This document shows positions 55,869 to 64,000 of a stretch of DNA of 64,000 nt, piece by piece. The notes under the pieces were generated by a model, which was not told the DNA's origin, made no database searches, and saw only the letters and a list, made by a program, of their open reading frames with translations. Source of the stretch: Burkholderia sp. USMB20 (lineage in GTDB: Bacteria > Pseudomonadota > Gammaproteobacteria > Burkholderiales > Burkholderiaceae); contig NZ_JTAN02000001.1 of assembly GCF_000949135.2 (NCBI RefSeq), positions 310,001 through 374,000 of the forward strand, read 5' to 3'. A program made the position numbers and the translations under genes. The stretch's first letter is position 1. The number at the start of each line of letters is the position of its first letter.

Positions 55869-56525
55869 ATGGAAGCCAGACTCGATTCGACGGCGGACGC
55901 GGTGGCCGCATCGTTGCGGGAGATGATCATCAACGGCGAGTTGCAGGCAGGCGAGCGGCTCGTCGAGCGCGACCTCGCCGAACGCTTCGGCATCAGCCGG
56001 ATTCCGATGCGCGAGGCGATCCAGCGCCTCGAACGCGAAGGATTGCTGGATATCTTCAGGAATCGCGGCGCTGTCGTGCGGATGCTGAGCGCATCCGACG
56101 TGCAGGAGATCTACGACATGCGCACGCTGCTCGAAGGCGACGCGATCTACCGCAGCGTGAAGCGGCTCGACGACGAAACGCTCGCGCGCGCGGAACTCGT
56201 GCACCGGCTGCTCGGCGAATCGAACGTGCCGCGCCGGCAAGGCGAGCTGAACCGCGAATTCCATGCGCTGCTGTATTCATGCTGCGGCAACGAGCGGCAG
56301 TTGAAGGCGATCGCGGAGCTGCGCAGCCAGGTCGAGCGCTACGAGCGACTTCAGGCAACGTTGCTCGCGGATACGCCGTCATTCCAGGTCGAGCATGAAG
56401 AAATCCTGCAAGCGTGCCGCGAACGCAACGCACGTGGCGCGCGCGCGATGACGGTCGCGCACCTCGATTCGGCCCGGCGCATCGTGATGCGGCTCGTCGA
56501 GGATGATCTGCGCCTTGGGGCGTGA
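55869..56525 (+). CDS. GntR-family (FCD subfamily) transcriptional regulator
   Basis: A 218-residue protein. The winged helix-turn-helix is at residues about 8-72 (ASLREMIINGELQAGERLVERDLAERFGISRIPMREAIQRLE in part, then NRGAVVRMLSASD), followed by the FCD domain (EIYDMRTLLEGDAIYRSV, then LNREFHALLYSCCGNERQL). The ATG at 55869 is chosen because AGGA lies six bases upstream; an earlier ATG at 55824 would overlap the operator. It probably controls itself and the divergent osmC-like gene. Confidence 0.88.
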   Translation: MEARLDSTADAVAASLREMIINGELQAGERLVERDLAERFGISRIPMREAIQRLEREGLLDIFRNRGAVVRMLSASDVQEIYDMRTLLEGDAIYRSVKRLDDETLARAELVHRLLGESNVPRRQGELNREFHALLYSCCGNERQLKAIAELRSQVERYERLQATLLADTPSFQVEHEEILQACRERNARGARAMTVAHLDSARRIVMRLVEDDLRLGA

Positions 56526-56588
56526 TCGAGCCACTCGTGTGATTCCATCTACCGACCCGCGGCCGGCCTCTACTCAGGCTTAGCCCGT

Positions 56589-56659
56589 CGGCTTCGGCTT
56601 CGGCTTCGGCTTCGGCTTCGGCTTCGGCTTCGGCTTCGGCTTCGGCTTCGGCTTCGGCA
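56589..56659. repeat. Hexanucleotide microsatellite (GGCTTC), about 12 units
   Basis: An uninterrupted run of GGCTTC units covering about 71 bases, between the convergent gntR and lacI genes. On the minus strand it would encode alternating Ala-Glu, but no gene spans it convincingly. Such tracts vary by slippage. Confidence 0.92.
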
Positions 56660-56668
56660 AGCATGACA

Positions 56669-57727
56669 CTACGCGACGCGCCCCGCGTGGCCGCCTTCTC
56701 CCGCTAAGCCATCGCGCACCGCCCCTGTCGTCCCGCGCACCACCAGCCGCGGCACCGACGCCGTCCGCACGCGCGATGCATCGTCGACCTGACCGCCCGC
56801 CTCGCGCAACGCGTTGAGCAGTTCGACCGCGAGCCCCGCGGCCTCGGCGGTCGGAATCGCGACGGTCGTCAACGTAGGACGCGTATCGCTCGCCAGATGA
56901 ATATCGGTGATGCCGACGATCGACAGATCGTCAGGCACACGCCGGCCGCGATCGGCGGCCGCGTGCAGCGCCCCGATCGCGGGCAGGTCGTTGGTCGCGA
57001 CCAGCGCGGTCAGCCCGGGATGCGCGTCGAGCAGCCGGCCCGCCGCACGCACACCGCCTTCGATCGAATCGGGTTCGGCCGCGACGATCGACGCGTCGAG
57101 CCCCGCTTCGCGCATCACGTCGACGAAGCCGTCGTAGCGCGCCGCCTGCACGCCGCTCGCCGAGCCGCCGACGATCACGCCGATCGTCTTGTGCCCGAGT
57201 TCGACCAGATGCCGCGTCGCAATCCGCCCCGCCTCGCGAAAATCCACCGCGACGCACGGCAGGCCTTCGGGCGGCGCATCGGGCCGCTCCCACAGACACA
57301 GCACGACCGGCACGCCGCGCCGCGCGACGTCGACCAGATCCGGCAGGTGCAGGTTCGCGTTGGTCACGAGAATCCCCTCGGAAATCGTGCCGGCGATCTG
57401 GTCCAGATACGCGCGCCCCTGCAACGGATCTTCGTTCGTATTGCAGACGATCAGGAATTGCCCGTTACGCCGCACCGCGCGCTCGACCGCGAGCGCGAAC
57501 TCCGGATAGAACGGGTTCGCGATGCTCGACACCATCAGCGCGACCGTCGGCGCGCGCCCTTCCGCCAGCGCCCGCGCGGCCAGATGCGGCCGGTAGCCGA
57601 GCGCCTGCACCGCTTCGAGCACCCGCGCGCGGGTGGCTTCGCCGACCCGGCCGCGGTCGCGCAGCACGTTCGAGACCGTCGCGGCCGTCACGCCGGCGCG
57701 ACGGGCCACTTCATCCAGTGTCGCCAT
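56669..57727 (-). CDS. LacI-family transcriptional repressor
   Basis: A 352-residue protein. The LacI helix-turn-helix and hinge are at the N-terminus (ATLDEVARRAGVTAATVSNVL, then RVLEAVQALGYRPHLAARAL), followed by the periplasmic-binding-protein-like effector domain (VALMVSSIANPFYPEFALAVE). The ATG at 57727 is at the family position; upstream frame to 57928 is not supported. It is divergent from the beta-galactoside operon and is its likely repressor. The effector is probably galactose or a beta-galactoside. Confidence 0.9.
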   Translation of the reverse strand: MATLDEVARRAGVTAATVSNVLRDRGRVGEATRARVLEAVQALGYRPHLAARALAEGRAPTVALMVSSIANPFYPEFALAVERAVRRNGQFLIVCNTNEDPLQGRAYLDQIAGTISEGILVTNANLHLPDLVDVARRGVPVVLCLWERPDAPPEGLPCVAVDFREAGRIATRHLVELGHKTIGVIVGGSASGVQAARYDGFVDVMREAGLDASIVAAEPDSIEGGVRAAGRLLDAHPGLTALVATNDLPAIGALHAAADRGRRVPDDLSIVGITDIHLASDTRPTLTTVAIPTAEAAGLAVELLNALREAGGQVDDASRVRTASVPRLVVRGTTGAVRDGLAGEGGHAGRVA

Positions 57728-57861
57728 GATTTGCCCACTATATGAGACGTCGATCCAGTATTTGCTTCGCTCACCGAAGCGGCGCACTATCGCCGCACAC
57801 CCTGCCGCCCGACCGACGGGCGCGACTCGGCCGCGATCGCGATCGGCTCTTTTTTTGATCG

Positions 57862-57885
57862 CGATGCTTAAGCGCTTAAGCATCG
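57862..57885. promoter_or_regulatory. 24-bp perfect palindrome, predicted LacI operator
   Basis: The half-site CGATGCTTAAGC is followed directly by its reverse complement, with no spacer. The CG-centred core TTAAGC-GCTTAA is of the form bound by LacI-family sugar repressors. It lies 33 bases before the ATG of the first gene of the beta-galactoside operon and 135 bases from the repressor start. Confidence 0.75.
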
Positions 57886-57917
57886 ACGAAGGCGCATTAG
57901 AACATGGAGCGGAGACA

Positions 57918-59066
57918 ATGGCGAGCATCTCGATGCGACGCGTGCAGAAAGCCTATGGCGAGCACGCGCCGGTCATTCGCGACGTCGATCTGGAGATCGG
58001 CGCGCACGAGTTCTGCGTGTTCCTCGGCCCGTCCGGCTGCGGCAAGTCGACCCTGCTGCGGATGATCGCGGGCCTCGAGGACCTGAGCGACGGCGAGCTG
58101 TCGATCGACGGCCGCCGCGTCGACGACGTGCCGGCCGCCGAACGCGGCGTCGCGATGGTGTTCCAGAGCTACGCGCTGTTTCCGCACATGACGGTCTACG
58201 AGAACATGGCGTTCGGGCTGAAGCTCGCGCGCGTGCCGAAGGCTAAGATCGACCGGAAGGTGCGCGACGCCGCGCGGATCCTGCAGCTCGACACGCTGCT
58301 CGAGCGCAAGCCGAAGGCGCTGTCCGGCGGCCAGCGGCAGCGCGTCGCGATCGGCCGCGCGATCGTGCGCGAGCCCGGCGTGTTCCTGTTCGACGAGCCG
58401 CTGTCGAACCTCGACGCGGCGCTGCGCGGCCAGACCCGCATCGAGATCGCGAAACTGCACCGGCAGTTCGAGCGCGCGAGCGTCGTCTACGTGACGCACG
58501 ACCAGACCGAAGCGATGACGCTCGCCGACAAGATCGTGCTGCTGCACGCCGGCGCGGACACCGCGCGGCACGGCAGCATCGCGCAGGTCGGCGCGCCGCT
58601 CGACCTCTATCACCATCCGGCGAGCCGCTTCGTCGCCGGCTTCATCGGCTCGCCGCGGATGAACTTCCTGCCGGCCGTCGTCACCGCCTGCGACGCGCGG
58701 CGCACGATCGTCACCGTCGTGTTGTCCGGCGAAACCTTCACGCTGCCGCGCGACGGTTCCGCGCTCGCGGTCGGCGCGGCCGTCACGCTCGGTATCCGCC
58801 CCGAACACCTGACGCTCGGCGCCGCGCACGACGCGACGACGCTCGCGTGCGACGTCGCGCTCGTCGAACGCCTCGGCGAGCAGACCTACGTGCACCTCGA
58901 CCAGCCCGGCGGCACGCCGCTGATCGCGAAGGTGCCCGGCGACGCCCCGCTGCGCCGCGGCGAACGCGTGCACGCGCATGCGCCGGCCGCCGCCTGCCAT
59001 CTCTTCACCGAAGACGGCCGCGCGGTGCCCGCGTGCGCCGACCTTCCCGTCCACCACTACGCATAA
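57918..59066 (+). CDS. Sugar ABC importer ATP-binding protein (MalK/UgpC type)
   Basis: A 382-residue ATPase. Walker A GPSGCGKST is at residues 37-45, signature LSGGQ at 135-139, Walker B FLFDE at 156-160, with FQSYALFPHMTVYEN in the Q-loop region. The C-terminal MalK-like regulatory domain begins near residue 240 (GIRPEHLTLG). It energises the importer of the adjacent binding protein and permeases. The ATG at 57918 follows GGAGACA; the longer upstream frame runs through the promoter and is not used. Confidence 0.9.
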   Translation: MASISMRRVQKAYGEHAPVIRDVDLEIGAHEFCVFLGPSGCGKSTLLRMIAGLEDLSDGELSIDGRRVDDVPAAERGVAMVFQSYALFPHMTVYENMAFGLKLARVPKAKIDRKVRDAARILQLDTLLERKPKALSGGQRQRVAIGRAIVREPGVFLFDEPLSNLDAALRGQTRIEIAKLHRQFERASVVYVTHDQTEAMTLADKIVLLHAGADTARHGSIAQVGAPLDLYHHPASRFVAGFIGSPRMNFLPAVVTACDARRTIVTVVLSGETFTLPRDGSALAVGAAVTLGIRPEHLTLGAAHDATTLACDVALVERLGEQTYVHLDQPGGTPLIAKVPGDAPLRRGERVHAHAPAAACHLFTEDGRAVPACADLPVHHYA

Positions 59067-59075
59067 GGATCGGGC

Positions 59076-61070
59076 ATGCGCCTCGGAGTCTGCTACTACC
59101 CGGAACACTGGCCGGAATCGATGTGGGCCGACGACGCCCGCCGGATGAAGGCCCTCGGCATCGCGCAGGTGCGGATCGCCGAATTCGCATGGAGCCGCAT
59201 CGAGCCGTCGCCGGGCGAATACGACTGGGGCTGGCTCGACCGCGCGGTCGACGTGCTCGGCACGGCCGGCCTCGAGATCGTGATGTGCACGCCGACCGCG
59301 ACACCGCCGAAATGGCTCGTCGACCGTCACCCCGACATCCTCGCGATCGGCGCGGACGGACGGCCGCGCAAGTTCGGCTCGCGCCGCCACTACGACTTCT
59401 CGTCGCCGACCTATCTCGAAGCGTCGCGCCGCATCTGCACCGCGGTCGCCGAACGCTACGGCCGCCACCCGGCCGTGCGCTACTGGCAGACCGACAATGA
59501 GCTCGGCTGCCACCAGACGGTCGTCAGCTACTCGCCCGCCGCGCTCGTGCGTTTTCGCGGATGGCTGCAGGCGCGCTACGGCACGATCGACGCGCTGAAC
59601 CGCGCGTGGGGCACCGTGTTCTGGAGCATGGAATACCGTCATTTCGACGAAGTCGATGCGCCGGTCGGCACCGTGACCGAAGCGCATCCGTCGCACCGCC
59701 TCGACTACCGGCGCTTCGCGTCGGATGAAGTCGCGCGCTATCACCGGATGCAGGTCGACGTGATCCGCGCGCATTCGCCGGGCCGCCCGGTCGCGCACAA
59801 CTTCATGCAGCTCTTCACCGAGTTCGATCATTACGACGTGGCGCGCGACCTCGACGTCGCGACCTGGGACAGCTATCCGCTCGGCGCGCTCGAGGAGCAA
59901 TGGTTCGCGCCCGACGTGAAGGCGCGCTGGCTGCGCACCGGCCATCCGGATTTCGCGTCGTTCAATCACGACCTCTATCGCGGCATGTCGAAGCTGCCGT
60001 TCTGGGTGATGGAGCAGCAGCCGGGCCCCGTGAACTGGGCGCAGTGGAACCCCGCGCCGCTGCCGGGCATGGTGCGGCTGTGGAGCTGGGAAGCGTTCGC
60101 GCACGGCGCCGGCTGCGTGTCGTACTTCCGCTGGCGGCAGGCGCCGTTCGCGCAGGAGCAGATGCATGCGGGCCTGCACACGCCCGACGACCGGCTCGAC
60201 GAAGGCGGCCGCGAAGCGCAGCGCGTCGCGCAGGAGATCGCCGCCGTGCTCGACGCAGGTGCCGATGCCGACGCGAACGGCGCGGTGCGTGCGCCCGTCG
60301 CGCTGGTGTTCGACTACGAAGCGAAGTGGCTGTTCGAAGTGCAGCCGCAAGGCGCCGATTTCCACTACCCGCGCTTCGCGTTCGAGTACTACTCGGCGCT
60401 GCGTTCGCTCGGCCTCGACGTCGACATCGTATCCGCGCACGCGCCGCTCGACGGCTACCGGCTCGTCGTCGTGCCGCCGCTGCCGGTCGTGCCGGACGAC
60501 TTCGCGGCACGGCTCGCCGCATCCGGCGCGCATGCGGTGTTCGGCCCGCGCACCGGCTCGAAGACCGCCGACCTGCGGATTCCGCCGACGCTGCCGCCCG
60601 GCCCGCTCGCGTCGATCCTGCCGGTACGCGTGTGGCGCGTCGAATCGCTGCGGCCGAACGTGACCGAGCGGATCGACGGCACGCTGCGCGACGGCGCGCC
60701 GCTCACCGGCGACGCCCGTCACTGGCGCGACCTCGTCGAACTGCGCGACGACGACGCGCGCAGCGTCGTGCGCGCGCGCTTCGCCGACGGTCATCCGGCG
60801 TGTGTGTCGCACGGCACGCTGCACTACTGGGCCGCGCTGTTCGACGACGCGACCACCGCGCGCCTGTTCGCCGACGTCGCGGCCGAAGCCGGCCTGACAC
60901 CGTCGCCGCTCGGCGAGGGCGTGCGCGTGAGCCGGCGCGGCGGCCTGACCTACGTATTCAACTACGGCAACACGCCGCACACGATCGATGCGGTGCCGCC
61001 GTCCGCGTTCGTGGTCGGCGCCGCGCAGGTCGAGCCGCAAGGCGTCGCCGTGTATCGAAGCCGTTCGTAG
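59076..61070 (+). CDS. Beta-galactosidase, glycoside hydrolase family 42
   Basis: A 664-residue GH42 enzyme. The acid/base is E142 in [10 protein letters not shown] and the nucleophile E313 in [13 protein letters not shown]. The N-terminal [30 protein letters not shown] and the later [18 protein letters not shown] are standard for the family. It has no signal peptide, so it acts in the cytoplasm, splitting imported beta-galactosides. The start is 9 bp after the ATPase gene. Expected substrates are short galacto-oligosaccharides or plant galactan fragments rather than lactose alone (inference from the importer). Confidence 0.92.
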   Translation: MRLGVCYYPEHWPESMWADDARRMKALGIAQVRIAEFAWSRIEPSPGEYDWGWLDRAVDVLGTAGLEIVMCTPTATPPKWLVDRHPDILAIGADGRPRKFGSRRHYDFSSPTYLEASRRICTAVAERYGRHPAVRYWQTDNELGCHQTVVSYSPAALVRFRGWLQARYGTIDALNRAWGTVFWSMEYRHFDEVDAPVGTVTEAHPSHRLDYRRFASDEVARYHRMQVDVIRAHSPGRPVAHNFMQLFTEFDHYDVARDLDVATWDSYPLGALEEQWFAPDVKARWLRTGHPDFASFNHDLYRGMSKLPFWVMEQQPGPVNWAQWNPAPLPGMVRLWSWEAFAHGAGCVSYFRWRQAPFAQEQMHAGLHTPDDRLDEGGREAQRVAQEIAAVLDAGADADANGAVRAPVALVFDYEAKWLFEVQPQGADFHYPRFAFEYYSALRSLGLDVDIVSAHAPLDGYRLVVVPPLPVVPDDFAARLAASGAHAVFGPRTGSKTADLRIPPTLPPGPLASILPVRVWRVESLRPNVTERIDGTLRDGAPLTGDARHWRDLVELRDDDARSVVRARFADGHPACVSHGTLHYWAALFDDATTARLFADVAAEAGLTPSPLGEGVRVSRRGGLTYVFNYGNTPHTIDAVPPSAFVVGAAQVEPQGVAVYRSRS

Positions 61071-61146
61071 CAGCCGTTCGTAGCAACCGCCCCCGGCGCC
61101 GCGATGCGCCGGTCACGCACAACGACAGACAGGAATGGAGACACCC

Positions 61147-62406
61147 ATGACACATCGCCCCCTTCGCGTCGCCGCCCGGCTTGCGACCGCCGCCGCCATC
61201 GCGTTCGCTTCGTTCGGCGCCGCGGCGCCGGCCGACGCGGGCACGCTGACGATCAACATCGCGTTCAAGGGCGCCAGCCAGCGCGCGGTCTGGCAGTCGA
61301 CGATCGAAGCATTCCACAAGGCCCATCCCGACATCGACGTGAAGCCCACCTTCGTCGACGAGGAAGCGTACAAGGTGCAGCTCCCCGCATGGCTCACGAC
61401 CGTCGCGCCCGACGTCGTGAACTGGCACGCGGGCGAGCGCATGGCGTACTACGCGAAGCGCGGGCTGTTCGAGGACCTGAGCGGCGACTGGAAGAAGAAC
61501 GGCTGGGACGCGATGTACGCGTCGACGCGCAGCGCATCGTCCTATAACGGCAAGCAGTATGCGGCGCCGACCGTCTATTACTCGTGGGGGCTGTTCTACC
61601 GCAAGGACCTGTTCGGCAAGGTCGGCATCGCCGACGAGCCGAAGACCTGGGACCAGTTTCTCGATGCATGCAAGAAGCTGAAGGCGGCCGGCATCACGCC
61701 GATCGCGATCGGCGGCCGCGACGCGTGGACGCTCGCCGGCTGGTTCGACTATCTCGACCTGCGCCTGAACGGCAACGCATTCCACCAGCAGCTGATGGCC
61801 GGCGACGTGCCGTATACCGATCCACGCGTGAAGAAGGTCTACACGACGTGGAAATCGCTGATCGACTCGGGCTACTTCATCGACAACGCGCTGTCCTACG
61901 ATCTCGACGGCGCGCAGCCGTTCCTGTTCCAGGGCAAGGCCGCGATGATGCTGATGGGCACCTTCATCGCCGCCGGCTTTCCGCCGAACGTGAAGCAGGA
62001 AATGGGCTATTACCGCTTCCCCGTCATCGACCCGAAGGTGCCGACCGCCGAGGACGGCCCGGTCGAATCGCTGCACATCCCGACCAAGGCGAAGAACAAG
62101 GCCGACGCGCATACCTTCCTCGCGTTCGTCGAAACGCCCGAGATGGGCGCGAAGCTCGCCGAAGGGCTCGGTTCGCTGTCGGCCAACGGCAAGTCGCCGG
62201 AGCCGGCCGATCCGATCTCGCGCATCGGCTTCCGGATCCTCGCCGACACCCGGGGCGGCGTCGCGCAGTTCTACGACCGCGACATGACGAAGGAAATGGC
62301 CGACGAAGGGATGAAGGGGATGCAGCAGTTCGTCGCGAATCCCGCGCAGCTCGACACCGTGCTCGCGCAACTCGAACAGACCCGCAAGCGGATCTACAAG
62401 AAGTAA
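61147..62406 (+). CDS. Sugar ABC importer periplasmic binding protein (family 1)
   Basis: A 419-residue binding protein. It has a signal peptide ending near ADAG (residues 29-32), then LTINIAFKGASQRAVW and EDLSGDWKKNG, GKQYAAPTVYYSWGLFYRKDLF, LDACKKLKAAGITPIAIGG and GKAAMMLMGTFIA, all typical of MalE/UgpB-type proteins. It presents the oligosaccharide to the permeases. The ATG at 61147 has GGAG upstream; an ATG at 61135 lies before that site. The gene lies 76 bp after the beta-galactosidase gene. Confidence 0.9.
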   Translation: MTHRPLRVAARLATAAAIAFASFGAAAPADAGTLTINIAFKGASQRAVWQSTIEAFHKAHPDIDVKPTFVDEEAYKVQLPAWLTTVAPDVVNWHAGERMAYYAKRGLFEDLSGDWKKNGWDAMYASTRSASSYNGKQYAAPTVYYSWGLFYRKDLFGKVGIADEPKTWDQFLDACKKLKAAGITPIAIGGRDAWTLAGWFDYLDLRLNGNAFHQQLMAGDVPYTDPRVKKVYTTWKSLIDSGYFIDNALSYDLDGAQPFLFQGKAAMMLMGTFIAAGFPPNVKQEMGYYRFPVIDPKVPTAEDGPVESLHIPTKAKNKADAHTFLAFVETPEMGAKLAEGLGSLSANGKSPEPADPISRIGFRILADTRGGVAQFYDRDMTKEMADEGMKGMQQFVANPAQLDTVLAQLEQTRKRIYKK

Positions 62407-62460
62407 CCGCGTGACCCCTGCGGCGGCCGAGTGCCGCCGCATCCGCCCAGGAGGCTTGCC

Positions 62461-63429
62461 GTGTCCAGTCCGATCACGTCCAGACCCGTCGCAACGGCGG
62501 CTGCCCCGGCCGCACCGCCCGCCGACGCGCCGCCGGCCCGCAGCTCGCCTGTCGCGCTGCGCGCGCGCCGGCCGTCGCCGGCCGTGCGGCGACAACGGCG
62601 CGCCGCGTGGCTCTTTCTCGCGCCCGCGTGCGCAATGGTTGCCGTCTATGTGATCTGGCCGATCCTGTCGACGCTGTGGCTGAGCCTCTGCAACTGGGAC
62701 GGGATGACCGAGCGCACGTTCGTCGGTCTCGCGAACTACGCCGAGCTGTTGCAAGCGCCGACGTTCTACACCGCGCTGCGCAACAACGTGATCTGGCTCG
62801 CGCTGTTCATGCTCGCGCCGCCGCTCGGCCTCGCGCTCGCGCTGTACCTGAACCAGGCGGTCGCCGGCATCCGGCTCGTGAAGTCGCTGTTCTTCGCGCC
62901 GTTCGTGCTGTCGGGCGTGGTCGTCGGCCTGATCTTCTCGTGGTTCTACGATCCGACCTTCGGGCTGCTCGCACTGATCGCCGGGCACGGGATCCCGGTG
63001 CTCGGCGATGCGCGCTATGCGACCTTCGGCATCGTGTTCGCCGCGCTGTGGCCGCAGACCGCGTACTGCATGATCCTGTACCTGACCGGCCTCACGTCGG
63101 TGAACCCGGAGCAGATCGAAGCGGCACGGATGGAAGGCGCGCGCGGCTTCGCGCTGCTGTGGCACGTCGTGCTGCCGCAATTGCGGCCGACCACGTTCAT
63201 GGCGATCGTCGTCACGGTGATCGGCGCGCTGCGCAGCTTCGACCTGATTTCGGTGATGACGGGCGGCGGCCCGTTCGAGAGCTCGACCGTGCTCGCGTAT
63301 TACATGTACGACCAGGCGATCAAGTATTACCGGCTCGGCTATTCCGCGTCGATCGCGGTCGTGCTGTTCGCGATCATGCTCGTCTACATCGTGTTCCAGT
63401 TGCGCCGCATGCTGCGCAACGAGCAGTGA
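62461..63429 (+). CDS. Sugar ABC importer permease (MalF/UgpA type)
   Basis: A 322-residue membrane protein. An Ala/Pro/Arg-rich tail (residues 1-48) precedes six predicted helices. The EAA coupling loop is seen in QIEAARMEGARGFALLWHVVLPQL. The start is a GTG at 62461, preceded by AGGAGG; the frame upstream has an ATG at 62431 without such a site. It pairs with the following permease gene. Confidence 0.9.
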   Translation: MSSPITSRPVATAAAPAAPPADAPPARSSPVALRARRPSPAVRRQRRAAWLFLAPACAMVAVYVIWPILSTLWLSLCNWDGMTERTFVGLANYAELLQAPTFYTALRNNVIWLALFMLAPPLGLALALYLNQAVAGIRLVKSLFFAPFVLSGVVVGLIFSWFYDPTFGLLALIAGHGIPVLGDARYATFGIVFAALWPQTAYCMILYLTGLTSVNPEQIEAARMEGARGFALLWHVVLPQLRPTTFMAIVVTVIGALRSFDLISVMTGGGPFESSTVLAYYMYDQAIKYYRLGYSASIAVVLFAIMLVYIVFQLRRMLRNEQ

Positions 63430-63455
63430 CCTGACCTTCCGGGGAACCATCCATC

Positions 63456-64000
63456 ATGTTTCCGACACCCGTTGCCCACTGGAAGCCGGTATCGCGCCGG
63501 CTGTACAAGCTGTCGCTGCCCGTCGCGCTCGTGATCTGGCTGCTGCCGATGATCGCGGTGTTCGTCACGTCGGTGCGCTCGACCGAGGAGCTGGTCGAAG
63601 GTCACTACTGGGGCTGGCCGCGGCACTTCTCGATGATCGAGAACTATCGCGACGCGCTAACCACGTCGCCGATGCTGCATTACTTCTGGAACAGCGTGCA
63701 GATCACGGTGCCGTCGGTGCTCGGGTCGATCGCGCTCGCGGCGATGGCCGGATTCGCGCTGGCGACTTACCGGTTTCGCGGGAATGCCGCGCTGTTCGGG
63801 ACCTTCGTCGCGGGGAATTTCGTGCCGGTGCAGGTGCTGATGATTCCGGTTCGCGACCTGTCGCTCAGGCTCGGGGTGTTCAATACGGTCGAGGCGCTGA
63901 TTCTCTTTCACGTCGCGTTTCAGACGGGGTTCTGTACGCTGTTTCTGCGCAATTTCATCAAGCAGTTGCCGTTCGAGCTGATCGAGGCGGCGCGGATCGA
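63456..64000 (+). CDS. Sugar ABC importer permease (MalG/UgpE type), 5' part
   Basis: The frame opens at ATG 63456, with GGGGAA upstream, and is still open at the window end, giving 181 complete codons. It has an N-terminal transmembrane helix (SLPVALVIWLLPMIAVFVTS), a MalG-like block (FALATYRFRG), helices around VLGSIALAAMAG, and the start of the EAA loop (QLPFELIEAARI) just at the edge. It is the second permease of the beta-galactoside importer. Confidence 0.9.
   Translation, partial: MFPTPVAHWKPVSRRLYKLSLPVALVIWLLPMIAVFVTSVRSTEELVEGHYWGWPRHFSMIENYRDALTTSPMLHYFWNSVQITVPSVLGSIALAAMAGFALATYRFRGNAALFGTFVAGNFVPVQVLMIPVRDLSLRLGVFNTVEALILFHVAFQTGFCTLFLRNFIKQLPFELIEAARI

Noticed and set aside
56056-56664. 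Minus-strand frame beginning with an Ala-Glu repeat tract
   Set aside because: The N-terminus is only the translated GGCTTC microsatellite and the rest is antisense to the gntR gene.
57897-61040. Minus-strand open frame of 1047 codons across the ATPase and beta-galactosidase genes
   Set aside because: Antisense shadow of GH42 and MalK-type genes with clear catalytic motifs. Composition is Arg/Val/His-rich and nothing is recognisable.
60958-63450. Minus-strand open frame of 830 codons opposite the binding protein and permease genes
   Set aside because: Same type of antisense shadow; the plus strand encodes textbook transporter components with good ribosome sites.

Overview
The window is high-GC throughout (strong G/C preference at third codon positions, GTG/TTG starts in use) and its gene content fits a Burkholderia, most likely of the cepacia complex and a secondary replicon. 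The pointers are dense catabolic operons with divergent regulators, a hydroxycinnamate cluster, the non-phosphorylative arabinose pathway, and a contact-dependent inhibition (CDI) operon in the Burkholderia order (bcpA, immunity, bcpB). Species is inference. I saw no rRNA, tRNA, CRISPR array, IS element or phage gene.

Layout. 1-9.1 kb: the 3' end of a hutC-like repressor; a minus-strand pair encoding a solute-binding protein and a phytanoyl-CoA-type dioxygenase; a LysR regulator; a minus-strand trio of two tandem amidohydrolases and a SnoaL-like protein; a glycine-zipper lipoprotein; a GNAT acetyltransferase. 9.6-11.0 kb: a PLP aminotransferase of the glutamate-1-semialdehyde aminomutase type. 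11.4-18.3 kb: a minus-strand operon (MFS transporter, arylmalonate-decarboxylase-like enzyme, dihydropyrimidinase/hydantoinase, two serine hydrolases) with a divergent GntR regulator; the 3' end of the last gene has been tandemly duplicated. 18.4-21.6 kb: an M20 hydrolase and a diaminopropionate ammonia-lyase with a divergent Lrp regulator. 21.6-22.2 kb: a DnaQ-type exonuclease.

22.4-31.8 kb: a feruloyl-ester/ferulate catabolic cluster. A lipoprotein tannase/feruloyl esterase, a porin and an aromatic-acid MFS transporter form one unit. Hydroxycinnamoyl-CoA hydratase-lyase (ech), vanillin dehydrogenase (vdh) and feruloyl-CoA synthase (fcs) form another, with a MarR regulator upstream. Both units carry the same ATCAGG-NNN-CCTGAT operator inside their predicted promoters. 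31.9-43.1 kb: an L-arabinose-type locus with a lactonase, the ABC importer AraHGF, a sugar 1-dehydrogenase, 2-keto-3-deoxyarabonate dehydratase, an MFS transporter, arabonate dehydratase and a divergent LysR. A five-copy array of 49-bp hairpin-forming repeats separates the last two catabolic genes.

43.2-54.9 kb: a CDI operon: the 3034-residue exoprotein BcpA/CdiA, two paralogous 88-residue membrane proteins (probable immunity proteins) with a tiny ORF between them, and the TpsB transporter. The toxin end and immunity genes are visibly AT-richer than the flanks. 55.3-56.5 kb: an OsmC-family protein and a divergent GntR regulator. 56.7-64 kb: a LacI repressor and a divergent beta-galactoside utilisation operon (MalK-type ATPase, GH42 beta-galactosidase, binding protein, two permeases, the last cut by the window end), with a 24-bp perfect palindrome between them.
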